64,000 nucleotides of DNA from Myroides oncorhynchi (GCF_020905415.1 NZ_JAJJMP010000001.1:1313501-1377500); one strand, 5' to 3'; shown: positions 17,568 to 27,608, counted from the stretch's first letter. The notes: a model not told the origin generated them from the letters alone. Numbers and translations are program-made.

Positions 17568-18068
17568 ATGGATAAATTAATTAACGATTTCAGTTTTGGA
17601 TTATTTTTCTGGCAGTTTATCATTTTAGTGGTAATTGTATTTATATTAGGGAAATTCGCATGGAAACCAATTGTAAATGCTTTAGAGGCTCGTGAAGAGG
17701 GAATCGCTGATGCATTAGCAGCTGCTGAAAATGCTAAAAGAGAAATGGCTAATTTAAAAGCTGATAACGAGAAATTATTAGCAGAAGCTCGTACTGAGCG
17801 TGATGCTTTAATTAAAGAAGCTCGTGAGATTAAAGAGAAGATGTTAGCTGATGCTAAAACTGAAGGTGAAGCTGTAGGTGAGAAAATGATTGCTCAAGCT
17901 AAAGCTGCTATCGCTAGTGAAAAAGCTGCTGCTATCGTTGAGTTAAAAACTCAAGTTTCTTCTATTTCTATCGAAATTGCTGAAAAATTATTAAAAGAAC
18001 AACTTGCTAACACTGAAGCTCAAGCAAAATTGGTTGAGAAGATGTTAGACGAAGTTAAATTAAACTAA
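17568..18068 (+). CDS. atpF: ATP synthase F0 subunit b
   Basis: 166 residues: an N-terminal membrane helix (about residues 9-28, FGLFFWQFIILVVIVFILG) followed by a long charged coiled coil rich in Ala, Glu and Lys that reaches up to F1 as the peripheral stalk. The GKFAWKPIVNALEAREEGI junction is typical of the family. Length is normal. It lies between atpE (95-base gap holding a hairpin) and atpH (13-base gap). Confidence 0.96.
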   Translation: MDKLINDFSFGLFFWQFIILVVIVFILGKFAWKPIVNALEAREEGIADALAAAENAKREMANLKADNEKLLAEARTERDALIKEAREIKEKMLADAKTEGEAVGEKMIAQAKAAIASEKAAAIVELKTQVSSISIEIAEKLLKEQLANTEAQAKLVEKMLDEVKLN

Positions 18069-18081
18069 TAAAAGGATCATT

Positions 18082-18618
18082 ATGATAAGCACTAGAGCAG
18101 CTGCAAGATATGCAAAAGCAATGCTAGAAGTTTCTGTTGAAAAAGGAAATGCTGAAGCTATTAATAGCGATATGATCTTGATCTCTGAATCAGTTTCTCA
18201 AAGTGAAGACTTAAAGGTATTCTTAACTAATCCTACTATCACTGGTGAGATTAAATTAAGTGCTTTAGTAGAAGTATTCGCTAATGTTGATCAAAGTACT
18301 AAAGAGTTGTTTAAAGTGCTTAAAGCAAATAATAGATTTGAAATCTTAGGATCTATAGCTTTAAAGTTCCAAGAGCAATACGACACTTTGAAAGGTAGAG
18401 AGAAAGTTGTAGTTACTACAGCTATCCCAATGGATGCCGCTTTAGAGAGCAAAGTTTTATCTAAAGTTCAAAGTTTAGCTCCTGGAAAACAGATTGTTAT
18501 TTCAAATATAGTAGATGCTTCTATCTTAGGAGGATTTATCTTGAAAATGGGAGATAAACAGTACAATGCTTCAATAGCGAGTCAATTACAAGTTTTAAAA
18601 AGAGAATTAACTAATTAA
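18082..18618 (+). CDS. atpH: ATP synthase F1 subunit delta
   Basis: 178-residue peripheral-stalk subunit linking F1 alpha to the b dimer. The N-terminal RAAARYAKAMLEVSVEKGN segment and the C-terminal ILGGFILKMGDKQYNASI block match the OSCP/delta family. Gap to atpF is 13 bases and to atpA 41 bases; the latter contains a small hairpin. No anomalies. Confidence 0.95.
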   Translation: MISTRAAARYAKAMLEVSVEKGNAEAINSDMILISESVSQSEDLKVFLTNPTITGEIKLSALVEVFANVDQSTKELFKVLKANNRFEILGSIALKFQEQYDTLKGREKVVVTTAIPMDAALESKVLSKVQSLAPGKQIVISNIVDASILGGFILKMGDKQYNASIASQLQVLKRELTN

Positions 18619-18628
18619 AAAATCACCG

Positions 18629-18642
18629 CACGAATGTTCGTG
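18629..18642 (+). other. small intercistronic hairpin atpH-atpA
   Basis: CACGA pairs with TCGTG around a 4-base loop, without a T-run. It lies 18 bases before the atpA start. Confidence 0.5.
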
Positions 18643-18659
18643 TATAAACATAGATAAAA

Positions 18660-20234
18660 ATGGCGGAAATTAAACCAGCTGAAATATCAGCGATTTTAAA
18701 GAAACAATTATCTGGATTTAACTCAGAGGCTTCTTTAGAAGAAGTAGGAACAGTACTTGAAGTAGGAGATGGTGTTGCTCGTGTTTACGGGTTGACAAAT
18801 GCTGAATACGGAGAGTTAGTTGTATTTGAGAATGGACTAGAAGCAATGGTACAAAACCTTGTAGAAGATAACGTAGGTATTGTATTGTTAGGAGCTCCTA
18901 CTGGTGTTAAAGAGGGATCTATTGTAAAAAGAACAGGTCGTATCGCATCACTTAAAGTAGGTGAGAAAATGGTAGGACGTGTTGTTAATACATTGGGTCT
19001 TCCTATCGATGGTAAAGGTGCTATCGAAGGTGATTTATATGAGATGCCTTTAGAGCGTAAAGCTCCTGGGGTTATCTACCGTCAACCAGTAACTGAACCA
19101 TTACAAACAGGTATTAAATCTGTAGATGCAATGATTCCAGTTGGACGTGGACAACGTGAGTTAGTAATTGGTGACCGTCAGACAGGTAAAACAACTGTTT
19201 GTATCGATACTATCTTAAATCAAAAAGAATTTTACGATGCTGGGCAACCAGTATATTGTATATATGTAGCTATTGGACAAAAAGCTTCTACTGTAGCAGG
19301 TATTGCTAAAACTTTAGAAGATAAAGGTGCAATGGACTATACTATTATCGTAGCTGCTAATGCTTCTGACCCTGCTCCAATGCAAGTTTATTCTGCAATG
19401 GCTGGTGCTGCTATCGGAGAGTATTTCCGTGATACAGGACGTCCTGCATTAATTATCTATGATGATTTATCTAAACAAGCGGTAGCTTACCGTGAGATGT
19501 CATTAATCTTACGTCGTCCACCAGGTCGTGAAGCTTACCCAGGAGACGTTTTCTATCTTCACTCTAGATTATTAGAGCGTGCTGCTCGTATTATCGGTGA
19601 TGATGAAATCGCTAAGAATATGAATGACTTACCAGAGTCTATCAGACCATTCGTTAAAGGTGGTGGTTCATTAACTGCACTTCCTATTATCGAAACTCAA
19701 GCTGGTGACGTTTCTGCATATATCCCAACTAACGTAATTTCGATTACTGATGGACAGATATTCTTAGAATCTGACTTATTTAACTCTGGTGTACGTCCAG
19801 CGATCAACGTAGGTATCTCTGTATCTCGTGTTGGTGGTTCTGCGCAGATTAAATCAATGAAGAAAGTAGCTGGTACATTAAAACTTGACCAAGCTCAATA
19901 CCGTGAGTTAGAGGCTTTCGCTAAGTTTGGTTCTGATTTAGATGCTGCTACAATGAACGTTATCTCTAAAGGACAACGTAACGTAGAGATCTTAAAACAA
20001 GCTGTTAACGATCCTTACACTGTGGAAGATCAAGTTGCTATTATCTATGCTGGATCTAAAAACCTTTTAAGAAATGTACCTGTTAACAAGGTAAAAGAAT
20101 TTGAAAAAGATTATTTAGATGCTTTAAACTCTCGTCATAGAGATGTATTAAATGCTTTAAAAGCTGGAAAATTCAGTGATGAGCAGACTTCTGTTCTTGA
20201 AAAAGTAGCTAAAGAGATTTCTGCAAAATATTAA
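18660..20234 (+). CDS. atpA: ATP synthase F1 subunit alpha
   Basis: 524-residue non-catalytic nucleotide-binding subunit of F1. The P-loop GDRQTGKT is at residues 171-178, followed by the [12 protein letters not shown]alker B region and the [20 protein letters not shown] signature of alpha subunits. The C-terminal helical domain is complete. Codon use in this gene and its neighbours is strongly biased, as expected for high expression. It is separated from atpG by a 69-base gap with a GAAA-loop hairpin. Confidence 0.98.
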   Translation: MAEIKPAEISAILKKQLSGFNSEASLEEVGTVLEVGDGVARVYGLTNAEYGELVVFENGLEAMVQNLVEDNVGIVLLGAPTGVKEGSIVKRTGRIASLKVGEKMVGRVVNTLGLPIDGKGAIEGDLYEMPLERKAPGVIYRQPVTEPLQTGIKSVDAMIPVGRGQRELVIGDRQTGKTTVCIDTILNQKEFYDAGQPVYCIYVAIGQKASTVAGIAKTLEDKGAMDYTIIVAANASDPAPMQVYSAMAGAAIGEYFRDTGRPALIIYDDLSKQAVAYREMSLILRRPPGREAYPGDVFYLHSRLLERAARIIGDDEIAKNMNDLPESIRPFVKGGGSLTALPIIETQAGDVSAYIPTNVISITDGQIFLESDLFNSGVRPAINVGISVSRVGGSAQIKSMKKVAGTLKLDQAQYRELEAFAKFGSDLDAATMNVISKGQRNVEILKQAVNDPYTVEDQVAIIYAGSKNLLRNVPVNKVKEFEKDYLDALNSRHRDVLNALKAGKFSDEQTSVLEKVAKEISAKY

Positions 20235-20248
20235 GAAATAATGTTTGT

Positions 20249-20281
20249 CTACAAGTATGGTCGAAAGACTACTACTTGTAG
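20249..20281 (+). other. intercistronic hairpin atpA-atpG with GAAA tetraloop
   Basis: CTACAAGTA (20249-20257) pairs with TACTTGTAG (20273-20281), and an inner GTC/GAC stem closes a GAAA loop (20263-20266). No T-run follows. Confidence 0.75.
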
Positions 20282-20303
20282 GCGAATTTATATATAAATT
20301 ACA

Positions 20304-21164
20304 ATGGCAAACCTTAAGGAAATACGTAATAGGATTTCATCAATCGGATCGACTATGCAGATTACATCTGCTATGAAGATGGTATCTGCAGCTAAGTTAA
20401 AAAAAGCTACTGATACTATTATGGCAATGCGTCCATATTCAGAAAAGTTGACTGAATTGATTCAAAATGTTAGCGCAACTTTAGAAGGTGATAATTCTGG
20501 AGTATATTCTCAGACTAGAGAGGTTAAGAATGTTCTTTTAGTTGTAGTCACTTCAAACAGAGGTTTGTGTGGTGGATTTAATGCTAATATCATTAAGCAA
20601 ATAAATGCACTTAAAGCAACTCAATATAAAGACGTTAATGTTGATTTATTGACTATTGGTAAGAAAGGTCACGATATATTACGTAAGAGTTTTACTGTAA
20701 TTGAGAATAGAAGTGATTTGTTTGATCATGTGGATTTTGCAAATTGTGCTGTTATTGCAGAGCAGATGATGAATGCTTTCGTTGAAGAAAAGTATGATTC
20801 AATTCAGATTGTATATAATCAATTTAAAAATGCTGCGACACAAGATGTAGTGACTGAACAGTTTTTACCATTGTTACCTGTAGAAGGAGGAGATGTAGTA
20901 GGTTCTGATTATATTTATGAACCATCTAAAGAAGAAATCATTAATACTTTGATTCCTTTATCTTTAAAAACTCAATTATTAAAAGCTGTTGCTGATTCTG
21001 TTGCTTCTGAACATGGTGCTCGTATGACTGCTATGCACAAGGCTACTGATAACGCACAGGAACTTAAAAACGACTTGACATTAACTTATAATAAGGCTCG
21101 TCAAGCTGCGATTACAAATGAAATTTTAGAGATTGTTGGTGGTGCAGAAGCATTAAACAATTAA
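20304..21164 (+). CDS. atpG: ATP synthase F1 subunit gamma
   Basis: 286-residue central rotor shaft. The N-terminal helix carries the family start MANLKEIRNRISSIGSTMQI and TSAMKMVSAAKLKKA; the VTSNRGLCGGFNANI block and the C-terminal RQAAITNEILEIVGGAEAL helix are diagnostic. It is the last gene of the operon and is followed by a strong terminator. The beta and epsilon genes (atpD, atpC) are not in this window, as is usual for Bacteroidota where they lie elsewhere. Confidence 0.97.
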   Translation: MANLKEIRNRISSIGSTMQITSAMKMVSAAKLKKATDTIMAMRPYSEKLTELIQNVSATLEGDNSGVYSQTREVKNVLLVVVTSNRGLCGGFNANIIKQINALKATQYKDVNVDLLTIGKKGHDILRKSFTVIENRSDLFDHVDFANCAVIAEQMMNAFVEEKYDSIQIVYNQFKNAATQDVVTEQFLPLLPVEGGDVVGSDYIYEPSKEEIINTLIPLSLKTQLLKAVADSVASEHGARMTAMHKATDNAQELKNDLTLTYNKARQAAITNEILEIVGGAEALNN

Positions 21165-21180
21165 TCTTACAAAATATTTT

Positions 21181-21213
21181 AAAAAAAGGTCACTCACTGA
21201 GTGACCTTTTTTT
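21181..21213 (+). terminator. rho-independent terminator of the atp operon
   Basis: AGGTCACT (21187-21194) pairs with AGTGACCT (21200-21207) with flanking A- and T-runs extending the stem; seven T follow. Confidence 0.93.
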
Positions 21214-21444
21214 ATATTCTTAATTTTGTAGATGGCGATGTTAAGTGTGTGTTTAAGATGATTGTAGGTCTTTTTAAGGTGTTGTTTTCGGTGTGTTGTT
21301 GATTTTACTGTCTGCTCACCTTTTCTGTCTTAAAAAGCCTTTATTTTATTATTTAGCTTATTCCACTATGTTTTTATATCATAATGGCTCAATAACCTTT
21401 GTCTAAAGGAGATTCTATTAGTTAGGAGGTGTCATGCTTTATTT
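21214..21444. other. gene-free spacer between convergent operons
   Basis: Lies between the atpG terminator and the terminator of the minus-strand gene. No reading frame or clear repeat was found. Confidence 0.5.
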
Positions 21445-21481
21445 AAAATAAAAAAGCCGCTTAAAGCAATTTAAGCGGCTT
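21445..21481 (-). terminator. terminator of the EEP-family gene
   Basis: AAGCCGCTTAAA (21454-21465) pairs with TTTAAGCGGCTT (21470-21481) around a 4-base loop; on the minus strand an AT-rich T-run follows (complement of 21445-21455). Confidence 0.9.
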
Positions 21482-21495
21482 CTCTATGAGTTGTA

Positions 21496-22560
21496 TTATT
21501 TCATTTCTCTAATTAAGTAAATGTACACAGGAAAGTGATCACTATATCCTGGTTCTCCATTGGTGTTTCTTAAGGGATAACCTTTGTATTGTCCAGTTGG
21601 TTGTACCATAAAAGGTTTTTTGTAAATACGCGCTTTCCAGAACCCCCAACTTGAATAATCTCCCCTCATATAAGGTTCGCTAACTACCATTTGATCAAAA
21701 ACGTCCCATGCATCGCGATATGCTAAAGTTCCTAAACCATCTTTAGACATTTTTTCCATTGGATTAAAAAGGCCTTGTGATTTTAGTTTTTCTTTTTTAC
21801 CTACAGTTTGAAGTATTTTTTTCATACTGTTGTTATAAGGACCATCATTCATATCTCCCATAGTAATTACTTTTGCATTTGGGTTAATTGTATATAATGA
21901 ATCTATAATCTTCTTGTTTAAAGCTGCAGCAGCTTCACGTAGAGGGCTACTTTTCTTTTCTCCACCTACTCTAGAAGGCCAGTGATTCACTATGAAGTGA
22001 ACTTCTTCACCATCTAGCTCTCCACTCACTAGTAACTGGTCACGTGTATAGATACGAGCTCCTTTTTCACCTGTACTTTTATCGACTTTATTCATGTCGT
22101 AGATATATAGAGGGTGTGGTGTTGCATTAGCTAGTTTAAAGTGTTTCTTTTGGTATAGTAATCCAACGTCAATCCCCCTTCTATCAGGAGAGTCAAAGTG
22201 AGCAATACCATAATCGCCAGAAGCTAATTGTGGATCGCGTATTAAGTCTTCTAATACTCTTCTATTTTCAACTTCTGCAACGCCTATGATAGCAGGCATT
22301 TTAGTGTTGTCATCTGTGCCAATTTGAGACATAACTTTCGCTAGGTTATGTAGTTTCTTGTGGTACTTTTTTGATGTCCAAGCTTGAGCTCCCTTAGGAG
22401 TCCATTCTTCATCGTAGATTTTAGGATCTCTGATTGTGTCAAACAAGTTTTCACAGTTGTAAAATGCAATTGTCTGAATTTCGTATTTTTTTTCTTGCGC
22501 TTGTACTCCTAAAGTTAGGAGAAAAAAGAATAAAAATAGTTTTTGAAGTTTGATGTTCAT
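21496..22560 (-). CDS. secreted endonuclease/exonuclease/phosphatase family protein
   Basis: 354 residues with an N-terminal signal peptide (KLFLFFFLLTLGVQAQ), so it is exported. Members of this fold hydrolyse phosphodiester or phosphomonoester bonds using a metal, His and Asp. Visible motifs: FYNCENLFDTIRDP near the N-terminus with the metal-binding N and E, VNHWPSR, GDMNDGPYNN and the C-terminal SDHFPVYIYL with the catalytic Asp-His. It is divergent from a TonB receptor and DUF5689 lipoprotein, with closely spaced divergent -7 boxes in the 135-base gap, suggesting joint control. I infer a role in breaking down extracellular nucleic acids or phosphoesters; the substrate is not proven. Confidence 0.87.
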   Translation of the reverse strand: MNIKLQKLFLFFFLLTLGVQAQEKKYEIQTIAFYNCENLFDTIRDPKIYDEEWTPKGAQAWTSKKYHKKLHNLAKVMSQIGTDDNTKMPAIIGVAEVENRRVLEDLIRDPQLASGDYGIAHFDSPDRRGIDVGLLYQKKHFKLANATPHPLYIYDMNKVDKSTGEKGARIYTRDQLLVSGELDGEEVHFIVNHWPSRVGGEKKSSPLREAAAALNKKIIDSLYTINPNAKVITMGDMNDGPYNNSMKKILQTVGKKEKLKSQGLFNPMEKMSKDGLGTLAYRDAWDVFDQMVVSEPYMRGDYSSWGFWKARIYKKPFMVQPTGQYKGYPLRNTNGEPGYSDHFPVYIYLIREMK

Positions 22561-22602
22561 AACTAGGTTAAATTAAAGTAAAGAATTGTCTTATTTCTAT
22601 GA

Positions 22603-22610
22603 CAAAAATA
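22603..22610 (-). promoter_or_regulatory. -7 box for the EEP-family gene
   Basis: Reads TATTTTTG on the minus strand, a perfect TAnnTTTG match 42 bases before the start codon. It faces the plus-strand -7 box at 22632, so the two upstream regions overlap. Confidence 0.55.
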
Positions 22611-22631
22611 GCTAATATTATTATAATAACA

Positions 22632-22639
22632 TACCTTTG
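22632..22639 (+). promoter_or_regulatory. -7 box for the TonB receptor operon
   Basis: TACCTTTG, a perfect TAnnTTTG match 56 bases before the start codon. No TTG at the expected distance; the -33 region would overlap the divergent promoter. Confidence 0.55.
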
Positions 22640-22695
22640 TGATGGAAATAACCTTAAGGTTTTTTAAAACATAGCACTTTAATCTTTTTTAATTT

Positions 22696-25533
22696 ATGAA
22701 GAAACTTTTATTTAGTTTGTTCTTTGTGTTACAGGTAGTTATATCTTATGCGCAAGGAGTTCAGGAAATTAAAGGGAAAGTAGTAGATGCAAAAACACAG
22801 ATGCCAATTAATTCGGTTTCTGTGCGAATACAGTCTACAACAATTTCCTCTTTAACAAACAATGAAGGGAACTTCACTTTAGAAAATGTTAAAACTGGTA
22901 ATCACGACGTTGTTATCTCTTATGTGGGATATATAACGAAGCGTTTGCCAGTAGAGGTTGGTGATAAAGTCATCGATCTTGGAACAGTTTCTATAGATGA
23001 GGATTTCGCTTCTATTGAGCAATTAGGGCTTATATCACTAACAGAGAATGATCTTAGTGATGATAACTCTAGTAACGACACTTCATCAGGTTTGTTACAA
23101 GCAACAAAAGACCCTTTTCAACAAGCAGCAGCTTATAATTGGGGGTCAGCATTCTTTAGAGTGCGCGGGCTTGATAATGAATATGGTAAAACACTGATCA
23201 ACGGTGTTGTAATGAACAAGGTTAATGATGGTCGCCCACAATGGGGGAACTGGGGAGGACTTAATGACGCAACGCGTAATCAAGTTTTTTCATCAGGATC
23301 TACACCATCTGATTTTAACTTCGGGGGTATCTTAGGTACTCAAAACATCTCTACAAGAGCATCTCAAATCAGAAAGGGTGCTAAAGCAGGTTTCTCAGCT
23401 TCTAACACGAACTATACTTGGAGACCTTATGCAATTTATTCTTCTGGTTTAAATAAAAACGGATGGGCATTCGCTCTATCTGCTTCTTATAGAGGAGCAA
23501 AAGAAGGATACTGGGATGGTACAGATTATGATGCTTTATCATTATTTGCAGCTGTTGAAAAGAAATTCAATGATAATCACAGTTTAAACTTTACAGCTAT
23601 TTATGCTCAAAATAAGAGAGGGAAAAACTCTCCTATTACTGACGAGCAAGCTAGTTTAAAAGACTTTAAATACAATTCATATTGGGGATGGCAGAATGGA
23701 GACAAGAGAAACTCTCGTTATAAAGATGTTTCTGAACCAATCTTCCAATTAACACACTATTGGAAGATAGATGAATTAAATACACTGACAACTACAGCGT
23801 CTTACCAATTTGGACACATTGCAAATAGTCGTTTAGGATATATAGATGGGCTAAACCCTGACCCTACTTACTACAAAAATATGCCAAGTTTTCACTTGAA
23901 TAAAATAGATCCAAAATACTGGTCTATGAGTCAAGATGAGTTCAATAATTTACCAAACGATAGTGATTTTAAAAATGCTACTATCTCAGCTTTAAATCAA
24001 GCTAATAATGTAGGCAGAGAGTTTCAAGAGTATGGTCAAATCAATTGGGACAATATCTATACTATTAATCAAGCTAATGATGGTTTTAGTAAAACATTAT
24101 TATATGAAGATAGACAAGATGATCAAACATTGTCATTCAATACTAACTTCAAATCGGTTTTATCTGATCACGTAACTTTAGATGCAGGTATTAATTATAG
24201 ACGTGTGCATTCTAGCAATTACAAAAAAGCAACAGACTTATTAGGAGGACAATATTATTTAGATATCGATACTTATCAAAAGTTAGGTAAACAAGATAGT
24301 GATTTGAATAATCCTAATCGCGTTATTACTACAGGAGATAAATTTGGATATAACTACACTGTTGACTCTAACGTAATAGATGTATTTACTCAATTTAACT
24401 TTGATTACGATAAATTTGATTTCTATATAGCACAAAAAATAGGTTATACATCTTATGAGAGAGATGGAAAGTATAGAAATGCTGTATATTCTGAAAATTC
24501 TTATGGTAAAAGTGGTTTAGTTGATTTTAATAATTATGGTTTTAAAGGAGGAGTAGTTTATCACTTAACAGGACGTCATGCGTTCGGAGTGAATGCTGCT
24601 TATTATAATCAAGCACCATCTATTAGAAACACTTTTTCTAATGCTAGAGTAAACAACTTAGTAACGAAAGATCTTACTAATGAAGATATTTTTAGTGTAG
24701 ATGGTAGTTATATTGTTAGAACACCAAAGTTAAAAGCTCGTGTTTCAGGATATTTATCTGAAATCAAGAATAGTACTCAAGTAAACTTCTACTATGCTGA
24801 TGGTATTGGTATTGTTGATGAGAATGGAGATTTCTTATCTAGTACTGGAGGTGCTTTTGTATCAGAAATTTTAACAGGAGTAAATAAGCGTAATATGGGT
24901 GTAGAGATTGGTGCTGAATATCAATTAACACAAACATTAAAAGCTACTGCTGCTGCAACAATCGGTCAGTCTATTTATACTAATAATCCTACATTGCGTC
25001 TGAATTCTGATAACGTAGCAAAAACATTTGATTACGGGACATCATACATGAAAGATTATAGAGTAGCTAATGGACCGCAAACAGCTCTTTCTCTAGGTTT
25101 AGAATATAGAGCTCCTGCTTACTGGTGGGTTGGTGCGAATATTAACTATATGGATAGAGCATATACTAATATCTCTGCGCTTAGAAGAACTGAGAACTTC
25201 GTGACGGATCCTTCTACTGGACAGCCTTTCGCTGATTTAACAGAAGATAAATTGAGATCTGTATTAAAACAAGAACAATTACCAGACTTCACTGTTCTAA
25301 ATATTACAGGAGGTAAATCTTGGAGAATGCCAAATAGAAATATTATCGGTTTCTTCGCTAGTGTAAATAACGTGTTTAATAAGCACTATAAAACAGGTGG
25401 ATTCGAACAAGCAAGAAATGCAAACTATCAACGTGAGAGTTTAAATACTCAAAGTGGAACAAACACTTTTGCCAATAAATACTGGTATGCGTATGGCCGT
25501 AATTTCTTTGTGAACGTTTATTACAACTTCTAA
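22696..25533 (+). CDS. TonB-dependent outer membrane receptor
   Basis: 945 residues with a signal peptide ending SYAQ. Residues 23-100 form a carboxypeptidase-regulatory-like beta-sandwich (EIKGKVVDAKTQMPINSVSV), then a plug domain with FFRVRGLDNEYGKTLINGVVMN, and a 22-strand barrel ending in a terminal aromatic residue (NFFVNVYYNF). There is no SusC-type extended region or SusD partner. It would import a large substrate across the outer membrane using TonB energy. Twelve bases downstream begins a DUF5689 lipoprotein gene, and a secreted EEP enzyme is divergent upstream. Together they look like one uptake unit for products of phosphoester or nucleic-acid breakdown. Confidence 0.9.
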   Translation: MKKLLFSLFFVLQVVISYAQGVQEIKGKVVDAKTQMPINSVSVRIQSTTISSLTNNEGNFTLENVKTGNHDVVISYVGYITKRLPVEVGDKVIDLGTVSIDEDFASIEQLGLISLTENDLSDDNSSNDTSSGLLQATKDPFQQAAAYNWGSAFFRVRGLDNEYGKTLINGVVMNKVNDGRPQWGNWGGLNDATRNQVFSSGSTPSDFNFGGILGTQNISTRASQIRKGAKAGFSASNTNYTWRPYAIYSSGLNKNGWAFALSASYRGAKEGYWDGTDYDALSLFAAVEKKFNDNHSLNFTAIYAQNKRGKNSPITDEQASLKDFKYNSYWGWQNGDKRNSRYKDVSEPIFQLTHYWKIDELNTLTTTASYQFGHIANSRLGYIDGLNPDPTYYKNMPSFHLNKIDPKYWSMSQDEFNNLPNDSDFKNATISALNQANNVGREFQEYGQINWDNIYTINQANDGFSKTLLYEDRQDDQTLSFNTNFKSVLSDHVTLDAGINYRRVHSSNYKKATDLLGGQYYLDIDTYQKLGKQDSDLNNPNRVITTGDKFGYNYTVDSNVIDVFTQFNFDYDKFDFYIAQKIGYTSYERDGKYRNAVYSENSYGKSGLVDFNNYGFKGGVVYHLTGRHAFGVNAAYYNQAPSIRNTFSNARVNNLVTKDLTNEDIFSVDGSYIVRTPKLKARVSGYLSEIKNSTQVNFYYADGIGIVDENGDFLSSTGGAFVSEILTGVNKRNMGVEIGAEYQLTQTLKATAAATIGQSIYTNNPTLRLNSDNVAKTFDYGTSYMKDYRVANGPQTALSLGLEYRAPAYWWVGANINYMDRAYTNISALRRTENFVTDPSTGQPFADLTEDKLRSVLKQEQLPDFTVLNITGGKSWRMPNRNIIGFFASVNNVFNKHYKTGGFEQARNANYQRESLNTQSGTNTFANKYWYAYGRNFFVNVYYNF

Positions 25534-25545
25534 ATCCTATTTAAG

Positions 25546-27555
25546 ATGAAAACATTATTTAAATCATTATTATATTTTTCATTCGCTGGACTTATCCTTA
25601 CAGGATGTGCTAAGAATGACGACTTTTCTGTTCCTCCAATTAATTGTGATGAACCAAATATTGCTGTTAATCAAACTATTGATAATCTATATTCTACGAT
25701 AAAAGAAGGTAAAGATGTAAATCTTTATACTAAAGATGAAACGATATCAGGTATAGTTGTATCTAGTGATAAATCAGGTAACTTCTACCAACAGTTATAT
25801 ATTGTTGATGAAAATACACAAACTCCTGTTACTTTAAAAGTAGATATTAAAGGAGGTTTTGCTTTATACCCTGTAGGATCTAAAGTATTTATGAAACTTA
25901 ATGGTACTTATATCCAAAATAGTTTTGGAATGATTACTATTGGTGGAGGTATTTACACATCAGGTACAGGTAATAAATATCCAGATGTTGTTACAGGTAC
26001 TAAATTGAGAAACTCTCTATATAGATCTTGTGTGGTTAAGACAGGGGATGACTTTAATAAGTATATTAATGTTGTTACTTTAGAGCAACTAAAAACAGAT
26101 AAAACTCTTTACGGAAAATTAATCAGAATTAGCGAGGTACAGTTTGATAGAGCTGTCGTGGGTAAAACATACTATGATGAAAAAGATCCTGGTAATGATG
26201 CTCAAGGGTATACCTTAAGAAAAATGGTTGATAAAAAAGGTAATTCTTTAGTTGTTAGAACTGGTAAATATTCTAACGGATTTAAAGACCAAATTGCTTC
26301 AGATAAGAGTGGTACTATCACTGGTATTGTAAGTGAATATAACAAAACGCTTCAGTTCTATCCAAGAACGATGGAAGACATGGCTTTAGATAAACCTGCA
26401 TTTGAAGGAGAAACTGAAGAGACACTTCCACAACATGAAATCAAACTGACAGGAGTGTTAGCTTGGTTAGGTGGAGATTTTAAAGATTTTAATGCTTTTA
26501 TGGGAACTCTTGATGAATATCAAGGAGTCAAGTTAAAAGACTACGCAAAAGAAGCAAAAGGTCAAGGATGGGAAAGTACAGATGCATTAGCTATAAAAGG
26601 AAAACCAGCTGCAAATGATTTCGTGTTTACAGTTATTGATAATAAAGTACCAGCAGATGCAGAATCAATTACTTTCTTATTAAAAGGTAAAGCTACTGGA
26701 GGTAAATCAATTTCGATTAACCTTTATAACGAGGATGGTTCTAAGTATGATACAGCTTTTAACCTTGGAATTGTTGGAGCAGATGATATTACTCTAGATA
26801 AAGCTGTTATTGATGCGAATAATAAGTATTTGAATAATTATAATGGTTCTATTAATACTAGAGGACGTTGGATTAAAGTTACCTTAAATCTTAAAGGCAT
26901 TAAGTATAATACTTCTGCTAAAGGTAAATTCTTTGCTTTTAAAGTTGGTACAGGTGGGGAATATGATATATTAGTAGATGAGTTTAGAGTTGTTGGAGGT
27001 AAAGATGGAGGTACTGATCCTGAAGTTCCTACTGGAGACCTACCTGAAGCTAAAACACTTTCAGAAGATTTTGAAAAAGAATTTACTAAAGAAGATAGAG
27101 CTGGTAGCTATGACGTTAAAGAGTTAGATTTTGCAATTGGTAAATGGGCTTTCTCTGATGGGGGTGTGTTTTCAGATGTAAGTGATTTAAAGTCTTCTGG
27201 AAAACAATCTGTAAGATTTAGAGGAAATGATAAAGCTGAAGCTTTCATTGAATCTAAGTTTGTTGTTACAGGATTGAAAAAAGTAGAATTTAAATTTGGA
27301 GGAACTAAGTTCAATGAATCTACTGATGCAGATAAAGAGTATGCTGTAGAATTATTCTATTCAATAGATGGAGGAAAAACTTGGAAATCTAGTGGTAAAA
27401 AAATTGGTAAGAAAGAAGAGTTAGCTCTTGTTTCTTTTGATATTACTGCAAAAGCAACGGATAAAGTATCAATTAAAATACAAAATGTTTCTTTTACAAG
27501 AAGCTCAAAAAATAGACTTAGAATCAACATTGATGATATTAAGTTTATCAAGTAA
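25546..27555 (+). CDS. DUF5689 domain surface lipoprotein
   Basis: 669 residues. The lipobox LILTGC puts the lipidated Cys at residue 21. An OB-fold-like DUF5689 domain fills about residues 35-285 (VNLYTKDETISGIVVSSDKSGN is its start). Residues 295-485 look like a jelly-roll domain with LVDEFRVVGG at its end, and residues 505-669 form a second jelly-roll ending RINIDDIKFIK. Such lipoproteins are usually surface exposed beside TonB receptors. It is cotranscribed with the receptor (12-base gap) and followed by a strong terminator. The function is unknown; binding of substrate for the receptor is my inference. Confidence 0.85.
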   Translation: MKTLFKSLLYFSFAGLILTGCAKNDDFSVPPINCDEPNIAVNQTIDNLYSTIKEGKDVNLYTKDETISGIVVSSDKSGNFYQQLYIVDENTQTPVTLKVDIKGGFALYPVGSKVFMKLNGTYIQNSFGMITIGGGIYTSGTGNKYPDVVTGTKLRNSLYRSCVVKTGDDFNKYINVVTLEQLKTDKTLYGKLIRISEVQFDRAVVGKTYYDEKDPGNDAQGYTLRKMVDKKGNSLVVRTGKYSNGFKDQIASDKSGTITGIVSEYNKTLQFYPRTMEDMALDKPAFEGETEETLPQHEIKLTGVLAWLGGDFKDFNAFMGTLDEYQGVKLKDYAKEAKGQGWESTDALAIKGKPAANDFVFTVIDNKVPADAESITFLLKGKATGGKSISINLYNEDGSKYDTAFNLGIVGADDITLDKAVIDANNKYLNNYNGSINTRGRWIKVTLNLKGIKYNTSAKGKFFAFKVGTGGEYDILVDEFRVVGGKDGGTDPEVPTGDLPEAKTLSEDFEKEFTKEDRAGSYDVKELDFAIGKWAFSDGGVFSDVSDLKSSGKQSVRFRGNDKAEAFIESKFVVTGLKKVEFKFGGTKFNESTDADKEYAVELFYSIDGGKTWKSSGKKIGKKEELALVSFDITAKATDKVSIKIQNVSFTRSSKNRLRINIDDIKFIK

Positions 27556-27579
27556 TTAGATTTATTACTATAAAAATTA

Positions 27580-27608
27580 AAAAGCTCGGCATCGCCGAGC
27601 TTTTTTTA
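27580..27608 (+). terminator. rho-independent terminator after the DUF5689 gene
   Basis: AAAGCTCGGC (27581-27590) pairs with GCCGAGCTTT (27594-27603) around a 3-base loop and is followed by a T-run. Confidence 0.95.
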
